Shown here piece after piece: positions 1 through 8,268 of a stretch of DNA of 64,000 nucleotides. This stretch comes from Cryobacterium sp. MLB-32 (GTDB lineage Bacteria; Actinomycetota; Actinomycetes; Actinomycetales; Microbacteriaceae). Location: assembly GCF_000738085.1 (NCBI RefSeq), contig NZ_JPRS01000004.1:1-64000 (forward strand), written 5' to 3'. The position numbers and the translations under genes are program-made. The notes beneath the pieces were generated by a model, which made no database searches, had not been told where the DNA came from, and saw only the letters and a list, made by a program, of their open reading frames with translations. Position 1 is the first letter of the stretch. Each line of letters opens with the position of its first letter.

Positions 1-2029
1 CAGTCGCCCCGGTGGCGCACCCGCCGGCGCACCCGGTTTCGGTCCGCCCCGCCCTGCAGGCGGCGGCGCCGGTCGTGGCCGTGGACCCGGTGGTGGAACC
101 GCCGGTGCCTTCGGCCGCGGTGGTGGCAAGAACAAGGCACGCAAGTCCAAGCGTACGAAGAGGGCCGAGTTCGAACTGCGCGAAGCCCCGTCGCTGGGTG
201 GCGTGAGCGTACCCCGCGGAGACGGCGGAACCGTTGTGCGTCTGCGCCGCGGTGCCTCGATCACGGACTTCGCCGACAAGATTGACGCGAGCCCCGGAAA
301 CCTGGTCACCGTGCTGTTCCACCTCGGTGAAATGGCCACGGCGACCGAGTCCCTCGATGAGGCCACGTTCGACGTACTGGGTGAAGAGCTCGGCTACAAA
401 ATCCAGATGGTCTCGCCCGATGACGAAGACCGTGAGCTCCTGCTCGCCTTCGACATCGACATCGATCAGGAACTCGAAGACGAAACGGACGACCAGCTCG
501 AGATTCGTCCTCCCGTCGTCACCGTCATGGGTCACGTCGACCACGGTAAGACTGCGCTGCTCGACGCCATCCGTAACGCCAAGGTTGCAGCGGGCGAAGC
601 CGGCGGAATCACGCAGCACATCGGTGCCTACCAGGTGGTCACCGAGCACGAGGGCATCGATCGCGCCATCACCTTCATCGACACACCGGGCCACGAGGCG
701 TTCACCGCCATGCGTGCTCGTGGTGCCCAGGTGACGGACATCGCGATCCTCGTTGTGGCGGCGGATGACGGCATCATGCCGCAGACGATTGAGGCACTCA
801 ACCACGCGCAGGCCGCCAACGTGCCGATCGTCGTTGCCGTGAACAAGATCGACAAGCCCGGCGCCAACCCGCAGAAGGTTCGTCAGCAGCTCACCGAGTT
901 CGGCCTTGTGGCCGAAGAATACGGTGGAGACGTCATGTTCGTCGACGTGTCAGCGCGCAACAAGACCGGTATCCAGGAAATTCTGGACGCCGTGCTGCTC
1001 GTGGCCGACGCTGGACTCGACATGCGGGCCAACCCCAACAAGGATGCTCGTGGTGTGGCCATTGAGGCCAAGCTCGACAAGGGTCGCGGTGCGGTTGCAA
1101 CCGTGCTCATCCAGTCGGGAACGCTGCACGTCGGAGACTCGATCGTCGCCGGAACGGCCTATGGCCGTGTTCGTGCGATGGCGGACGAGAACGGCAACGC
1201 CGTGCTCGCGGCGACGCCGTCCCGTGCCGTTCAGGTTCAGGGCCTCTCGAGCGTTCCTCGCGCCGGTGACACCTTCCTTGTTATTCAGGAAGACCGCACC
1301 GCGCGCCAGATCGCCGAGAAGCGTGAAGCCGCCGAGCGCAACGCACTGCTGGCCAAGGCTCGCAAGCGCATCAGCCTCGAAGACTTCACCCGTGCACTCG
1401 AAGAGGGCAAGGTCGAGTCGCTCAACCTCATCATCAAGGGTGACGTGTCCGGTGCTGTTGAAGCACTCGAAGAGTCGCTCCTCAAGATCGAGGTCGACGA
1501 TTCCGTTCAGCTGCGCATCATCCACCGTGGTGTCGGTGCCGTCACGGAGAGCGACGTCAACCTCGCCACCGTCGACAACGCCATCATCATCGGGTTCAAC
1601 GTTCGCCCCGACACCAAGGCACGGGAACGTGCCGCCCGTGAAGGCGTCGACGTGCGCTTCTACTCCGTCATCTACTCCGCCCTCGAGGACATCGAGAATT
1701 CCCTCACCGGAATGCTCAAGCCCGAGTACGAAGAGGTGCAGAGCGGTATCGCCGAGATCCGCGAGGTCTTCAGCTCGTCCAAGTTCGGAAACGTCGCTGG
1801 TGTCATCGTTCGCTCCGGTACCATCACCCGAAACGCCAAGGCTCGCGTTATTCGCGACGGCGTCGTGGTGGGGGACAACCTGGGCATCGAGTCGCTGCGC
1901 CGCTTCAAGGACGATGTCACCGAGGTCCGCACGGACTTCGAGTGTGGTATCGGCCTGGGCAAGTTCAACGACATCCAAATCGGTGACGAGATCGAGACGA
2001 TCGAAATGAAGGAAAAGCCGCGGGTCTAA
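1..2029 (+). CDS. infB: Translation initiation factor IF-2, 5' end outside window
   Basis: This is the C-terminal 675 residues of IF-2, the GTPase that places initiator tRNA on the 30S ribosome in the cytoplasm. The reading frame is open from base 2 through a Gly/Pro/Arg-rich linker (about nt 2-140) and a Lys/Arg stretch (nt 140-165), which is the usual actinobacterial IF-2 linker, into the conserved core. The P-loop GHVDHGKT is at about nt 530-553, DTPGHE near nt 680 and NKID near nt 842, followed by the beta-barrel and initiator-tRNA-binding domains to the stop. The GTG at 203 is internal and is not the start. rbfA follows, as is usual. Identification is certain; only the N-terminus is missing. 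Confidence 0.98.
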   Translation, partial: SRPGGAPAGAPGFGPPRPAGGGAGRGRGPGGGTAGAFGRGGGKNKARKSKRTKRAEFELREAPSLGGVSVPRGDGGTVVRLRRGASITDFADKIDASPGNLVTVLFHLGEMATATESLDEATFDVLGEELGYKIQMVSPDDEDRELLLAFDIDIDQELEDETDDQLEIRPPVVTVMGHVDHGKTALLDAIRNAKVAAGEAGGITQHIGAYQVVTEHEGIDRAITFIDTPGHEAFTAMRARGAQVTDIAILVVAADDGIMPQTIEALNHAQAANVPIVVAVNKIDKPGANPQKVRQQLTEFGLVAEEYGGDVMFVDVSARNKTGIQEILDAVLLVADAGLDMRANPNKDARGVAIEAKLDKGRGAVATVLIQSGTLHVGDSIVAGTAYGRVRAMADENGNAVLAATPSRAVQVQGLSSVPRAGDTFLVIQEDRTARQIAEKREAAERNALLAKARKRISLEDFTRALEEGKVESLNLIIKGDVSGAVEALEESLLKIEVDDSVQLRIIHRGVGAVTESDVNLATVDNAIIIGFNVRPDTKARERAAREGVDVRFYSVIYSALEDIENSLTGMLKPEYEEVQSGIAEIREVFSSSKFGNVAGVIVRSGTITRNAKARVIRDGVVVGDNLGIESLRRFKDDVTEVRTDFECGIGLGKFNDIQIGDEIETIEMKEKPRV

Positions 2030-2068
2030 CCCCACGGCACGGCTTCACACGCACGACCTGCACAACCT

Positions 2069-2111
2069 GGGTCTTCGCTCGATTGTCCACCGGGCAATCG
2101 GGCGAAGACCC
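2069..2111 (+). terminator. Strong 17-bp hairpin between infB and rbfA
   Basis: Arms 2069-2085 and 2095-2111 pair over 17 positions with one G-U pair and a 9-nt loop. No T run follows. It could be a U-less actinobacterial terminator or attenuator, or an RNA processing site that sets the infB/rbfA ratio. Confidence 0.6.
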
Positions 2112-2176
2112 GCAGTGCTTAACGACCAGCAGTTCTTGACAACCGGTAACAGCAGTAATCGATAAGGGAGTAAGTC

Positions 2177-2650
2177 ATGGCAGATCCGGAACGCGCGAGA
2201 AAGATGGCGGACCGCATCAAGGTCATCATCGCCAAGCGCTTGGAACGCGGTCTTCGTGACCCGCGCCTCGGTTTCGTGACGATCACCGATGTGAAGGTGA
2301 CCGGCGACCTGCAGCATGCCTCGGTCTTCTACACCGTCTATGGATCCATCGACGAGCGCACGGACAGTGCCGCAGCACTTAAGGCCGCCACGGGCATGAT
2401 GCGCAGCGAGGTGGGCAAGAACATCACCGCTCGCCTCACACCGTCCATCGAGTTCATCGCCGATGGTATCCCGGAGAACGCCGCGCTCATCGACGACCTC
2501 CTGCGCGAGGCGCACGAGCGTGACACGGCTACCGAAGACGGTAAGGGAACCGCGACCTACGCGGGCGACGCCGACCCGTACAAAAAGCCCCGCGAGTACG
2601 AGGAAGACGACGACCTCGAGGTCGACGAGGACACTGACGCCGCACGATAG
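2177..2650 (+). CDS. rbfA: Ribosome-binding factor A
   Basis: This 157-residue protein is the 30S maturation factor RbfA, which helps process the 16S rRNA 5' end and supports growth in the cold. The N-terminus (ADPERARKMADRIKVIIAK) and the DPRLGFVTITDVKVTGDLQ segment are typical of the KH-like RbfA fold. The last ~35 residues are acidic (EEDDDLEVDED), a common actinobacterial extension. ATG 2177 follows a good ribosome binding site (AAGGGAG, about nt 2163-2169). It lies downstream of infB across the hairpin at 2069-2111 and converges on mutY. Confidence 0.97.
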   Translation: MADPERARKMADRIKVIIAKRLERGLRDPRLGFVTITDVKVTGDLQHASVFYTVYGSIDERTDSAAALKAATGMMRSEVGKNITARLTPSIEFIADGIPENAALIDDLLREAHERDTATEDGKGTATYAGDADPYKKPREYEEDDDLEVDEDTDAAR

Positions 2651-2658
2651 GCGCCGCC

Positions 2659-2697
2659 GAGGACGACCACAGGGCGTGACGCCACGAGGTCGTCCTC
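2659..2697. terminator. Bidirectional terminator between rbfA and mutY
   Basis: Perfect 10-bp arms 2659-2668 (GAGGACGACC) and 2688-2697, with a smaller nested palindrome (GGCGT/ACGCC) in the loop. It lies between convergent genes, and the right arm overlaps the mutY stop codon. Confidence 0.75.
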
Positions 2698-3589
2698 AGA
2701 CCGGAAGGGTGAAGCCGCCCGACCCGTCATCGACGGCGAGTCCGTCGGTGATGAGGCCGGCGAGCGCCCGGTCGAGCTGCACGGTATCGGCCCAGAGTCC
2801 GGTGATCTCGTCGTTCGTCACCGGGCGATGGGTCGACCGAAGCTCGGCCATGATCAGTCCGCGCACCTGACGGTCGCTGCCCTCGAATTTCTTCTGCACG
2901 ACCTTGCGCGGGCCGTCGTACGCCGGGTAGCCCAGCGCGCGCCACGCGCAGACGGCTCGAATGGGACAGTCCTCGCACCGGGGCCGCCGGCTCGTGCACA
3001 CGGTGGCGCCCAGTTCCATGGTGGCGGCGTTGAAGACGGCCGCTTCGGTGCGGTCGTGCGGCAGGAGCGCCGACATGGCGTCGAGGTCGCGGGTGCGGCT
3101 CGGGGGCGCCGGCTCACCGTGTCCCGTGACGGCGCGTGCGATCACTCGGCGGGTGTTCGTGTCGACGACCGGATGCCGGTGACCGTAGGCAAACGCCGCG
3201 ACCGCCCGAGCCGTGTAATCGCCGACTCCGGTGAGCGTCAGAAGCGTGTCGACCTCCTCGGGTACGCGGCCGCCGTGGAGCTCCACGATCTGTACCGCGG
3301 CGGTGTGGAGCCAGAGGGCCCGGCGCGGATATCCGAGAGTGGCCCAGGCGCGTACCGCTTCACTCGGCGGCACGGCGGCGAGATGCGCCGGTGTCGGCCA
3401 GCGGTCGAGCCACTCGTGCAGGCGCGGGATCACCCGGGTGACGGGTGTCTGTTGCAGCATGAATTCGCTGACCAGCACTCCCCACGCGGAGAACCCTGGC
3501 CGGCGCCAGGGCAGATCCCGGGCGTTGCTGCGGAACCACTCATTGAGATCGACGCTCAGGGTTGTGTCGGTAGGGGCTTCAACGTTCAT
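2696..3589 (-). CDS. mutY: A/G-specific adenine DNA glycosylase
   Basis: This 297-residue helix-hairpin-helix glycosylase removes adenine mispaired with 8-oxoguanine. Visible features are the N-terminal LPWRRPGFSAWGVLVSEFML segment with the QQTPVTRV stretch, the HhH region LTGVGDYTARAVAAFAYGH with the catalytic Asp in VVDTNTRRV, and a [4Fe-4S] cluster motif C-X6-C-X2-C-X5-C (CTSRRPRCEDCPIRAVC). The C-terminal domain is short, as usual in actinobacteria. ATG 3589 is divergent from the P-loop gene at 3613, leaving only 23 bp for both promoters. Confidence 0.97.
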   Translation of the reverse strand: MNVEAPTDTTLSVDLNEWFRSNARDLPWRRPGFSAWGVLVSEFMLQQTPVTRVIPRLHEWLDRWPTPAHLAAVPPSEAVRAWATLGYPRRALWLHTAAVQIVELHGGRVPEEVDTLLTLTGVGDYTARAVAAFAYGHRHPVVDTNTRRVIARAVTGHGEPAPPSRTRDLDAMSALLPHDRTEAAVFNAATMELGATVCTSRRPRCEDCPIRAVCAWRALGYPAYDGPRKVVQKKFEGSDRQVRGLIMAELRSTHRPVTNDEITGLWADTVQLDRALAGLITDGLAVDDGSGGFTLPV

Positions 3590-3600
3590 CGCTTCTAACC

Positions 3601-3606
3601 TAGGCT
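3601..3606 (+). promoter_or_regulatory. -10 box TAGGCT, leaderless promoter
   Basis: TAGGCT is followed by exactly 6 nt and the ATG at 3613, so the transcript should start at or next to the start codon. There is no ribosome binding site. Confidence 0.6.
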
Positions 3607-3612
3607 CGTTTC

Positions 3613-4248
3613 ATGAGGCTTCCCTCCACACCCCGCGTTGAGTTTCTGCGAGCCCTCGCCGATGAGATCCTGCATAACTACGGCAAGGGTCGCACGATCA
3701 TCGCCGTCGACGGCACCGATGAATCCGGGCGGTCCCGGTTCGCCGACGATCTCGGCGCGGTGTTGCGCGACGACGACGACCGCACCGTCTTTCGTGCGTC
3801 GCTCGATTTCTTTCAGCGTTCCGTCGCGGAGAAGAACCGGTTCGGTCCACCCTCGCCAGAAAGGGAGTACCGGTATGGCTACGACTATTCGGCACTGCGT
3901 CGCGTGCTGCTTGAGCCCTTCCGCATGGACGGCAGCGCCGGGTTCGTCACCGAGCACTTCGACGCGCAGCGGGACGCCTGGATCGAGCCGACCTGGCTGA
4001 CCGCGCCGGCCGACGCCATCCTGGTGGTCGACGGCCGGTTCCTGCACCGCCGGGAACTTCACGGACTGTGGTCATTCAGCATTCTGGTCGAGAGTCACGC
4101 CGGTGACGATCCGGCCCCGGACAGCGCGCAGCGGGCCGCGGCCGATCTGCTCTACGTCGCCGAGGTCTCACCTCGGGAGCAGGCCGACGCCGTGGTCGAC
4201 AACGGCAGCCCGGCGACGCCGACCCGGCTGTTCCTGGACCGCTGTTGA
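3613..4248 (+). CDS. Uridine kinase-like P-loop protein
   Basis: This 211-residue protein has an N-terminal segment (RTIIAVDGTDESGRSRFADD) that matches the P-loop of uridine/pantothenate kinase-like NTPases, but the usual invariant Lys of GxxxxGK[ST] is Arg (GTDESGRS). A later stretch, ADAILVVDGRFLHRRELHGL, resembles the Walker-B/lid region of uridine kinases, where the protein is said to be a carrier of VDG(V/I)FL. Substrate cannot be told. It may phosphorylate nucleosides or have lost kinase activity. It is divergent from mutY and starts with a leaderless signal. Its end converges on panE 24 bp away. Confidence 0.7.
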   Translation: MRLPSTPRVEFLRALADEILHNYGKGRTIIAVDGTDESGRSRFADDLGAVLRDDDDRTVFRASLDFFQRSVAEKNRFGPPSPEREYRYGYDYSALRRVLLEPFRMDGSAGFVTEHFDAQRDAWIEPTWLTAPADAILVVDGRFLHRRELHGLWSFSILVESHAGDDPAPDSAQRAAADLLYVAEVSPREQADAVVDNGSPATPTRLFLDRC

Positions 4249-4272
4249 CCCGCACGTTGTGCTGTGGTGCCG

Positions 4273-5271
4273 CTACCGGGCCGTGAAGCGGCTCAGAACC
4301 TGAGCCGGACTGAGGTGTTTTCCGCTGGCCTCGACCTCGTGCACGAGCGTCGTGAGAAGGGCGTTCACCGGGGCCCGCCCGCCGGCACGGGCGGCTTCGC
4401 GAACGACGGCACCGTTGAGGTAATCGATTTCCGTGCGCTGACCTCGGGTGAGGCTTTGCAGTGTCGAACCGAGGTTCGGCACGCGGCCCATCCTGGCGCG
4501 CATCCGCAGGGGCAGAATCTGGCCGGCCCACAGCGGCAGGCGGCAGAACAGTCGCAGGCGCCGGTCCGACAGCTTCTGCAGGGATCCGAAGCGCACTCCT
4601 CGGGTGAGGCCCACCCGTACGGTTTCCCGCATGCTGGCCGTCATCACGCGCCGCAGAGCCGGCGTGCCGACGACGTCCTGCACGCTCAAGCCGGTGATGG
4701 CGGGTAGGGCGTTGAGCATGTTGACAACGAGCTTCGTCCACTGGGAGCCGACGAAATTCTCTAGAGGACGGGTATGGAGTGCCGGGCCCAGGATGGACTG
4801 CCATCGAAGCGTCTGGGCATCGATCGCACCGCTCCCGCGCCCGAGGTAGCTCGGCGCGGGAGTCGTCACCCGAACCTGGCCGGGTTCGGTGTAGTTCGCC
4901 GCCACGATCACGAGCAGCCCGAAGCAATCAGAGTCCGGCAGGAGCTTCTCGGCCGTGTGCACGCCGTCGAGGCCGTTCTGCACGACGATCACGGGGCATC
5001 CGTCCAGCATTTCCGCATTGTCGGAGATGGCCGCCGCCGCGTCCTGGGCTTTCGTGCACACGAGTGCGAGTTCCGGAGCCTCGACCAATCGCTCGAGTGC
5101 GCGGGGATGGGCGTGCGCCTCGCCGAACCCGCCGGTCAGCCGGATGCCGTCGGCCCGGATCGCCGCCAGGGCCGCACCGCGGGCCGTCACCGTTACCTCG
5201 TGGCCCGCCCCCTCGAGCAGGGTCGCGAAAAGGCCGCCCAGGGCGCCCGCACCGATTACCGCGATCCTCAC
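4273..5271 (-). CDS. panE: 2-dehydropantoate 2-reductase (ketopantoate reductase family)
   Basis: This 332-residue NADPH-dependent reductase belongs to the ApbA/PanE family, which reduces ketopantoate to pantoate in coenzyme A synthesis. The Rossmann motif GAGALGG is at residues 7-13, followed by a basic NADP-binding position (VTARG). The central Lys region (NFVGSQWTKLVVNMLNALPAI) carries the catalytic Lys and an Asn-rich helix, and the C-terminal domain contains RGQRTEIDYLNGAVVREAAR with the conserved Glu/Asp pair. The start is GTG 5271 with a -10-like TAGTAT 7 nt upstream (5279-5284). Several paralogues often exist in one genome, so the true pantothenate enzyme could be elsewhere. Confidence 0.85.
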   Translation of the reverse strand: MRIAVIGAGALGGLFATLLEGAGHEVTVTARGAALAAIRADGIRLTGGFGEAHAHPRALERLVEAPELALVCTKAQDAAAAISDNAEMLDGCPVIVVQNGLDGVHTAEKLLPDSDCFGLLVIVAANYTEPGQVRVTTPAPSYLGRGSGAIDAQTLRWQSILGPALHTRPLENFVGSQWTKLVVNMLNALPAITGLSVQDVVGTPALRRVMTASMRETVRVGLTRGVRFGSLQKLSDRRLRLFCRLPLWAGQILPLRMRARMGRVPNLGSTLQSLTRGQRTEIDYLNGAVVREAARAGGRAPVNALLTTLVHEVEASGKHLSPAQVLSRFTAR

Positions 5272-5290
5272 GGCTCACATACTACGGCCA

Positions 5291-5346
5291 GAGACTCCTG
5301 GCCTGAGATTCCTGGCCTGAGACTCTCGGCCTGAGACTCCCAGCCT
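5291..5346. repeat. Four 14-bp degenerate tandem repeats
   Basis: Four consecutive units at 5291-5304, 5305-5318, 5319-5332 and 5333-5346, consensus GAGACTCCTGGCCT. They fill the divergent gap between panE and truB and end 7 bp before the truB -10 box. Confidence 0.9.
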
Positions 5347-5353
5347 GCGCTGA

Positions 5354-5359
5354 TAACCT
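5354..5359 (+). promoter_or_regulatory. -10 box TAACCT of leaderless truB
   Basis: TAACCT followed by 6 nt and the GTG start of truB at 5366. Confidence 0.6.
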
Positions 5360-5365
5360 GCAAGG

Positions 5366-6301
5366 GTGAACAGCGGCCTCCTCCTCATTGACAAAGTGCA
5401 GGGCTGGACCAGCCATGACGCCGTAGCGCGAACACGACGTTTGGCCGGAACGCGCAAGGTCGGCCACGCCGGCACACTCGACCCGATGGCGACGGGCCTG
5501 CTGGTTCTCGGTGTCAACAGCTCGACGAGGCTGCTGACGTTCGTGGTGGGCCTGGACAAGGAATACCTGGCCACGATCCGCCTCGGTGCCTCGACGACCA
5601 CGGATGACGCGGAGGGCGACGAACTCACCCGGGCACCGGCCGATACCGTCGCCGGGATCTCCGCGGAGGCTGTGGCCGCGGGCATTGCCGCTCTGACCGG
5701 CGACATCAGCCAGCAGCCGAGCGCCGTCAGCGCCATCAAGGTGGACGGGCAGCGTGCCTACGCTCGGGTGCGCGCGGGTGAAGACGTGCAGCTGGCCGAG
5801 AGACCCGTCACCGTGAGTTCCTTCGAGCTGCTGTCCCAGCGGTCGGTCGATGGCTTCCTCGACCTCGACGTGCGCGTCAACTGCGGCTCCGGCACATACA
5901 TTCGCGCGCTTGCGCGAGACCTCGGTGCGGGACTCGGCGTCGGCGGCCATCTCACGCGCCTGCGTCGCACCCGGATCGGCCCGTTCCGCGTCGAAGACGC
6001 CTCGCTGCTCGACCAACTCGACGTCGCCGCGGAGATCATCTCTCCCACGGACGCCGCCACCCGTCTGCTCGACCGGCTGGATCTCACGGAACAGCAGGCC
6101 GTCGATTTGGGGCATGGAAAGCGCATCGAGGTGATCGCGGTCCCGGTCCTGCGCGGACCGATCGCCGCCGTGGCGCCCGACGGCCGTCTCGTGGGCCTGG
6201 TCGAGGTGCGCGGCACCACGGCAAAGTCGATCCTCAATTTTCCGGCCGATGAACCGGGTGCTGCCACAACAGCGTTGCAGCCTTCGGGGGAGTCGGCATG
6301 A
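5366..6301 (+). CDS. truB: tRNA pseudouridine(55) synthase TruB
   Basis: This 311-residue enzyme makes pseudouridine 55 in the T loop of tRNAs. The N-terminus (SGLLLIDKVQGWTSHD) and the segment RKVGHAGTLDPMATGLL, which holds the catalytic Asp of the GTLDP motif, are diagnostic. KVDGQRAYARVRAGEDV and the C-terminal PUA-like region (LGHGKRIEV) follow. GTG 5366 is preceded by a leaderless -10 box and no ribosome binding site. Its stop overlaps the next ATG (ATGA, 6298-6301), so it begins an operon running through ribF. Confidence 0.97.
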   Translation: MNSGLLLIDKVQGWTSHDAVARTRRLAGTRKVGHAGTLDPMATGLLVLGVNSSTRLLTFVVGLDKEYLATIRLGASTTTDDAEGDELTRAPADTVAGISAEAVAAGIAALTGDISQQPSAVSAIKVDGQRAYARVRAGEDVQLAERPVTVSSFELLSQRSVDGFLDLDVRVNCGSGTYIRALARDLGAGLGVGGHLTRLRRTRIGPFRVEDASLLDQLDVAAEIISPTDAATRLLDRLDLTEQQAVDLGHGKRIEVIAVPVLRGPIAAVAPDGRLVGLVEVRGTTAKSILNFPADEPGAATTALQPSGESA

Positions 6302-6666
6302 TCGAGTGGCTCACCTGGCTGCAGCTGGCGGTCGCGATCCCGGCCGGCCTGCTCTGCGTCACCCTCGGTCTGCTGGGCCGCAAGCCGAGTGACCTGACCA
6401 TGGGCGCCACAGCGCTCGTGGAGCTGCTCCTGCTCGTGCAGCTCGTGGTGGCCATTGTGGCGCCGCTCGTGGGCAACTCGGCCACCGGCAGCGTGCTCGA
6501 GTTCTACACCTACCTGTTCAGCGCGATTCTGCTGCCCATCGCGGCCGGGTTTTGGGCGCTGATCGAGCGGAGTCGGTGGAGCACTGTCATTCTCGGCGTC
6601 GCGTGCCTATCCGTCGCCGTGATGCTCTATCGCATGCTGCAAATCTGGACGGTGCAAGGGCTGTGA
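6298..6666 (+). CDS. Small membrane protein of the truB-ribF operon
   Basis: This 122-residue protein is almost entirely hydrophobic, with four likely membrane helices (about residues 7-27, 36-57, 68-88 and 93-113) and short polar loops. I do not recognise an enzymatic domain. It overlaps truB by 4 bp (ATGA), which indicates translational coupling, and is followed 43 bp later by a second small membrane protein and then ribF. Genes of this kind sit between truB and ribF in related actinobacteria as far as I recall, but no function is established. Confidence 0.8.
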   Translation: MIEWLTWLQLAVAIPAGLLCVTLGLLGRKPSDLTMGATALVELLLLVQLVVAIVAPLVGNSATGSVLEFYTYLFSAILLPIAAGFWALIERSRWSTVILGVACLSVAVMLYRMLQIWTVQGL

Positions 6667-6709
6667 ACCGGTGTCGAGTCGGTCGGGAAACTGCGATAAT
6701 TACCAAGCG

Positions 6710-7153
6710 ATGACAGACAACCAGACCGAATCGGCGACCCGAACCAGACGAGTGACCGGCGTCGGACGACTCCTGATCGCCGTGTACGGGCTGCTCGCCC
6801 TCGCCGCAACGGGGCGTTCCTTTGTGCAGATCGCGGAGACGTTCAGCGACGCCCCTCTGTCGTACTCGCTGTCTGCCGTTGCGGCCGTCGTCTACATCGT
6901 GGCGACGATCGCGCTGACCCAGCGGAGCGCGGCATGGTACCGCGTGGCCTGGATCACGATCAGCTTTGAGCTTCTCGGCGTACTCGTTGTCGGTGCACTC
7001 AGCCTCGTCTATCCCGAGCTGTTCCAGCACAAGACCGTGTGGTCGGTCTTCGGCCGCGGCTACGGATTCGTGCCCCTCGTGTTGCCGATTCTGGGCATGT
7101 GGTGGCTCTCACGTCATCCGGTGCGCGTCCCGAGCAGAGAGAGCACATCGTGA
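6710..7153 (+). CDS. Small four-helix membrane protein before ribF
   Basis: This 147-residue protein has a polar N-terminus followed by about four membrane helices (residues ~20-37, 52-72, 82-104, 119-137), ending in a short Arg-rich tail. ATG 6710 is preferred to the in-frame GTG at 6671, because the latter would add 13 non-hydrophobic residues and lies right at the preceding stop. GATAAT upstream (6694-6699) may be a -10 box. The stop overlaps the ribF start (GTGA, 7150-7153). No domain is recognised. Confidence 0.75.
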   Translation: MTDNQTESATRTRRVTGVGRLLIAVYGLLALAATGRSFVQIAETFSDAPLSYSLSAVAAVVYIVATIALTQRSAAWYRVAWITISFELLGVLVVGALSLVYPELFQHKTVWSVFGRGYGFVPLVLPILGMWWLSRHPVRVPSRESTS

Positions 7154-8100
7154 AGACCGTCTACGGCATCGCGTCCGTCCCGGACGAATGGCCCGCCTCC
7201 GCCGTGTGCATCGGCAAGTTCGACGGGGTGCACGCTGGGCATCGCGCCATCATCGCCGACCTGATGAGTCTCGCGGCGGAGCACGGCCTGGCCTCGGTCG
7301 TGGTGACCTTTGACCGCCATCCCTTGGCCCTGCTGGCCCCACACTCCTGCCCCGAAGCTCTCGTGAGCACGGATCAGAAGCTCGGGCTGCTGGCCGAAAC
7401 AGGTGTCGACGCCGGCGTCGTGCTCGAGTTCACGAGTGAGCTGGCCGCCCTGCCGCCGGACGTATTCGTCGAAACCATCCTGGTTCAGGCATTACACACG
7501 CGGTTCGTGCTCGTCGGGCGTGATTTTCGTTTCGGCGCCGGCGGTGCCGGCGACGTGGAACTCCTGCGGCAGCTGGGGCTGCGGTTCGGGTTCGAGGTAC
7601 GCCTGATTGACGACGTGAAACCACACCACGATCGACGTGTGTCGTCGACCTGGGTTCGAGACCTGCTGAGGAGCGGCGACGTGCACACGGCCACAGATCT
7701 TCTCGGGCACGTGCCCACGATGCGGGGAATCGTCGTGCACGGGGCCGCCCGCGGCCGTGAACTCGGCTTTCCGACCGCGAATCTCGAATCGGAAGCCGAA
7801 GGTTTCACTCCTGCAGATGGGGTCTATGCGGGGTGGCTCACCGATTCCGGAACACGGTACCCAGCGGCCATCTCGGTGGGCAACAACCCCACGTTCGAGG
7901 GCATCGAACGGCGTCAGGTTGAGGCCTATGTGCTCGACGAGACCGACCTGGACCTCTACGACCACGTCGTCGATGTGGCCTTTGTTGAGCGTATCCGGGG
8001 CATGGTCGCCTATTCCGGCATTGAGCCGCTCATCGCGCAAATACGCGATGATGTGGAGCGCGTGCGAGGCATCCTGACCGACCCGCAGAAGACGCGATAG
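7150..8100 (+). CDS. ribF: Bifunctional riboflavin kinase / FAD synthetase
   Basis: This 316-residue enzyme turns riboflavin into FMN and FAD. The N-terminal nucleotidyltransferase half shows CIGKFDGVHAGHRAIIADL (the HxGH-type motif, here HAGH) and VGRDFRFGAGGAGD. The C-terminal flavokinase half shows HGAARGRELGFPTANL, PADGVYAGWL and VGNNPTFEG. GTG 7150 is chosen because it gives the family-typical N-terminus and overlaps the upstream stop by 4 bp. A GTG further upstream at 7039 would add 37 residues read from the previous gene. Its FMN/FAD would serve the many flavoproteins in this window. Confidence 0.96.
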   Translation: MKTVYGIASVPDEWPASAVCIGKFDGVHAGHRAIIADLMSLAAEHGLASVVVTFDRHPLALLAPHSCPEALVSTDQKLGLLAETGVDAGVVLEFTSELAALPPDVFVETILVQALHTRFVLVGRDFRFGAGGAGDVELLRQLGLRFGFEVRLIDDVKPHHDRRVSSTWVRDLLRSGDVHTATDLLGHVPTMRGIVVHGAARGRELGFPTANLESEAEGFTPADGVYAGWLTDSGTRYPAAISVGNNPTFEGIERRQVEAYVLDETDLDLYDHVVDVAFVERIRGMVAYSGIEPLIAQIRDDVERVRGILTDPQKTR

Positions 8101-8118
8101 ATTCCGACCGACCGGTTA

Positions 8119-8133
8119 CCCCAGTTCGGGGGG
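8119..8133. promoter_or_regulatory. CCCC-N5-GGGG inverted repeat upstream of the PBP gene
   Basis: CCCC AGTTC GGGG (8119-8131, G run to 8133), about 135 bp before the PBP start. Similar motifs occur at 49063 and 54859 upstream of other genes. Confidence 0.35.
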
Positions 8134-8268
8134 TCTGGCCCGGATTCCCGGCCATGCGGGGGTGACTCTCTGGTGCGGTGCGTAGAGTGGGCGGTGGCCA
8201 GGGGGCAGGGGGGCTTCTTCCTGGGCTATTCCAACGCGCAGAACCAAGGATCACAGGGGTGAGTGACC

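Noticed and set aside
7039-7149. Upstream GTG start for ribF at 7039
   Set aside because: It would add 37 residues that overlap the previous gene in another frame; GTG 7150 with GTGA overlap gives the family N-terminus.
7650-7662. GGTTCGAGAC as a tRNA T-loop
   Set aside because: It lies inside ribF and no acceptor or anticodon stems can be formed around it; no other tRNA-like segment was found.
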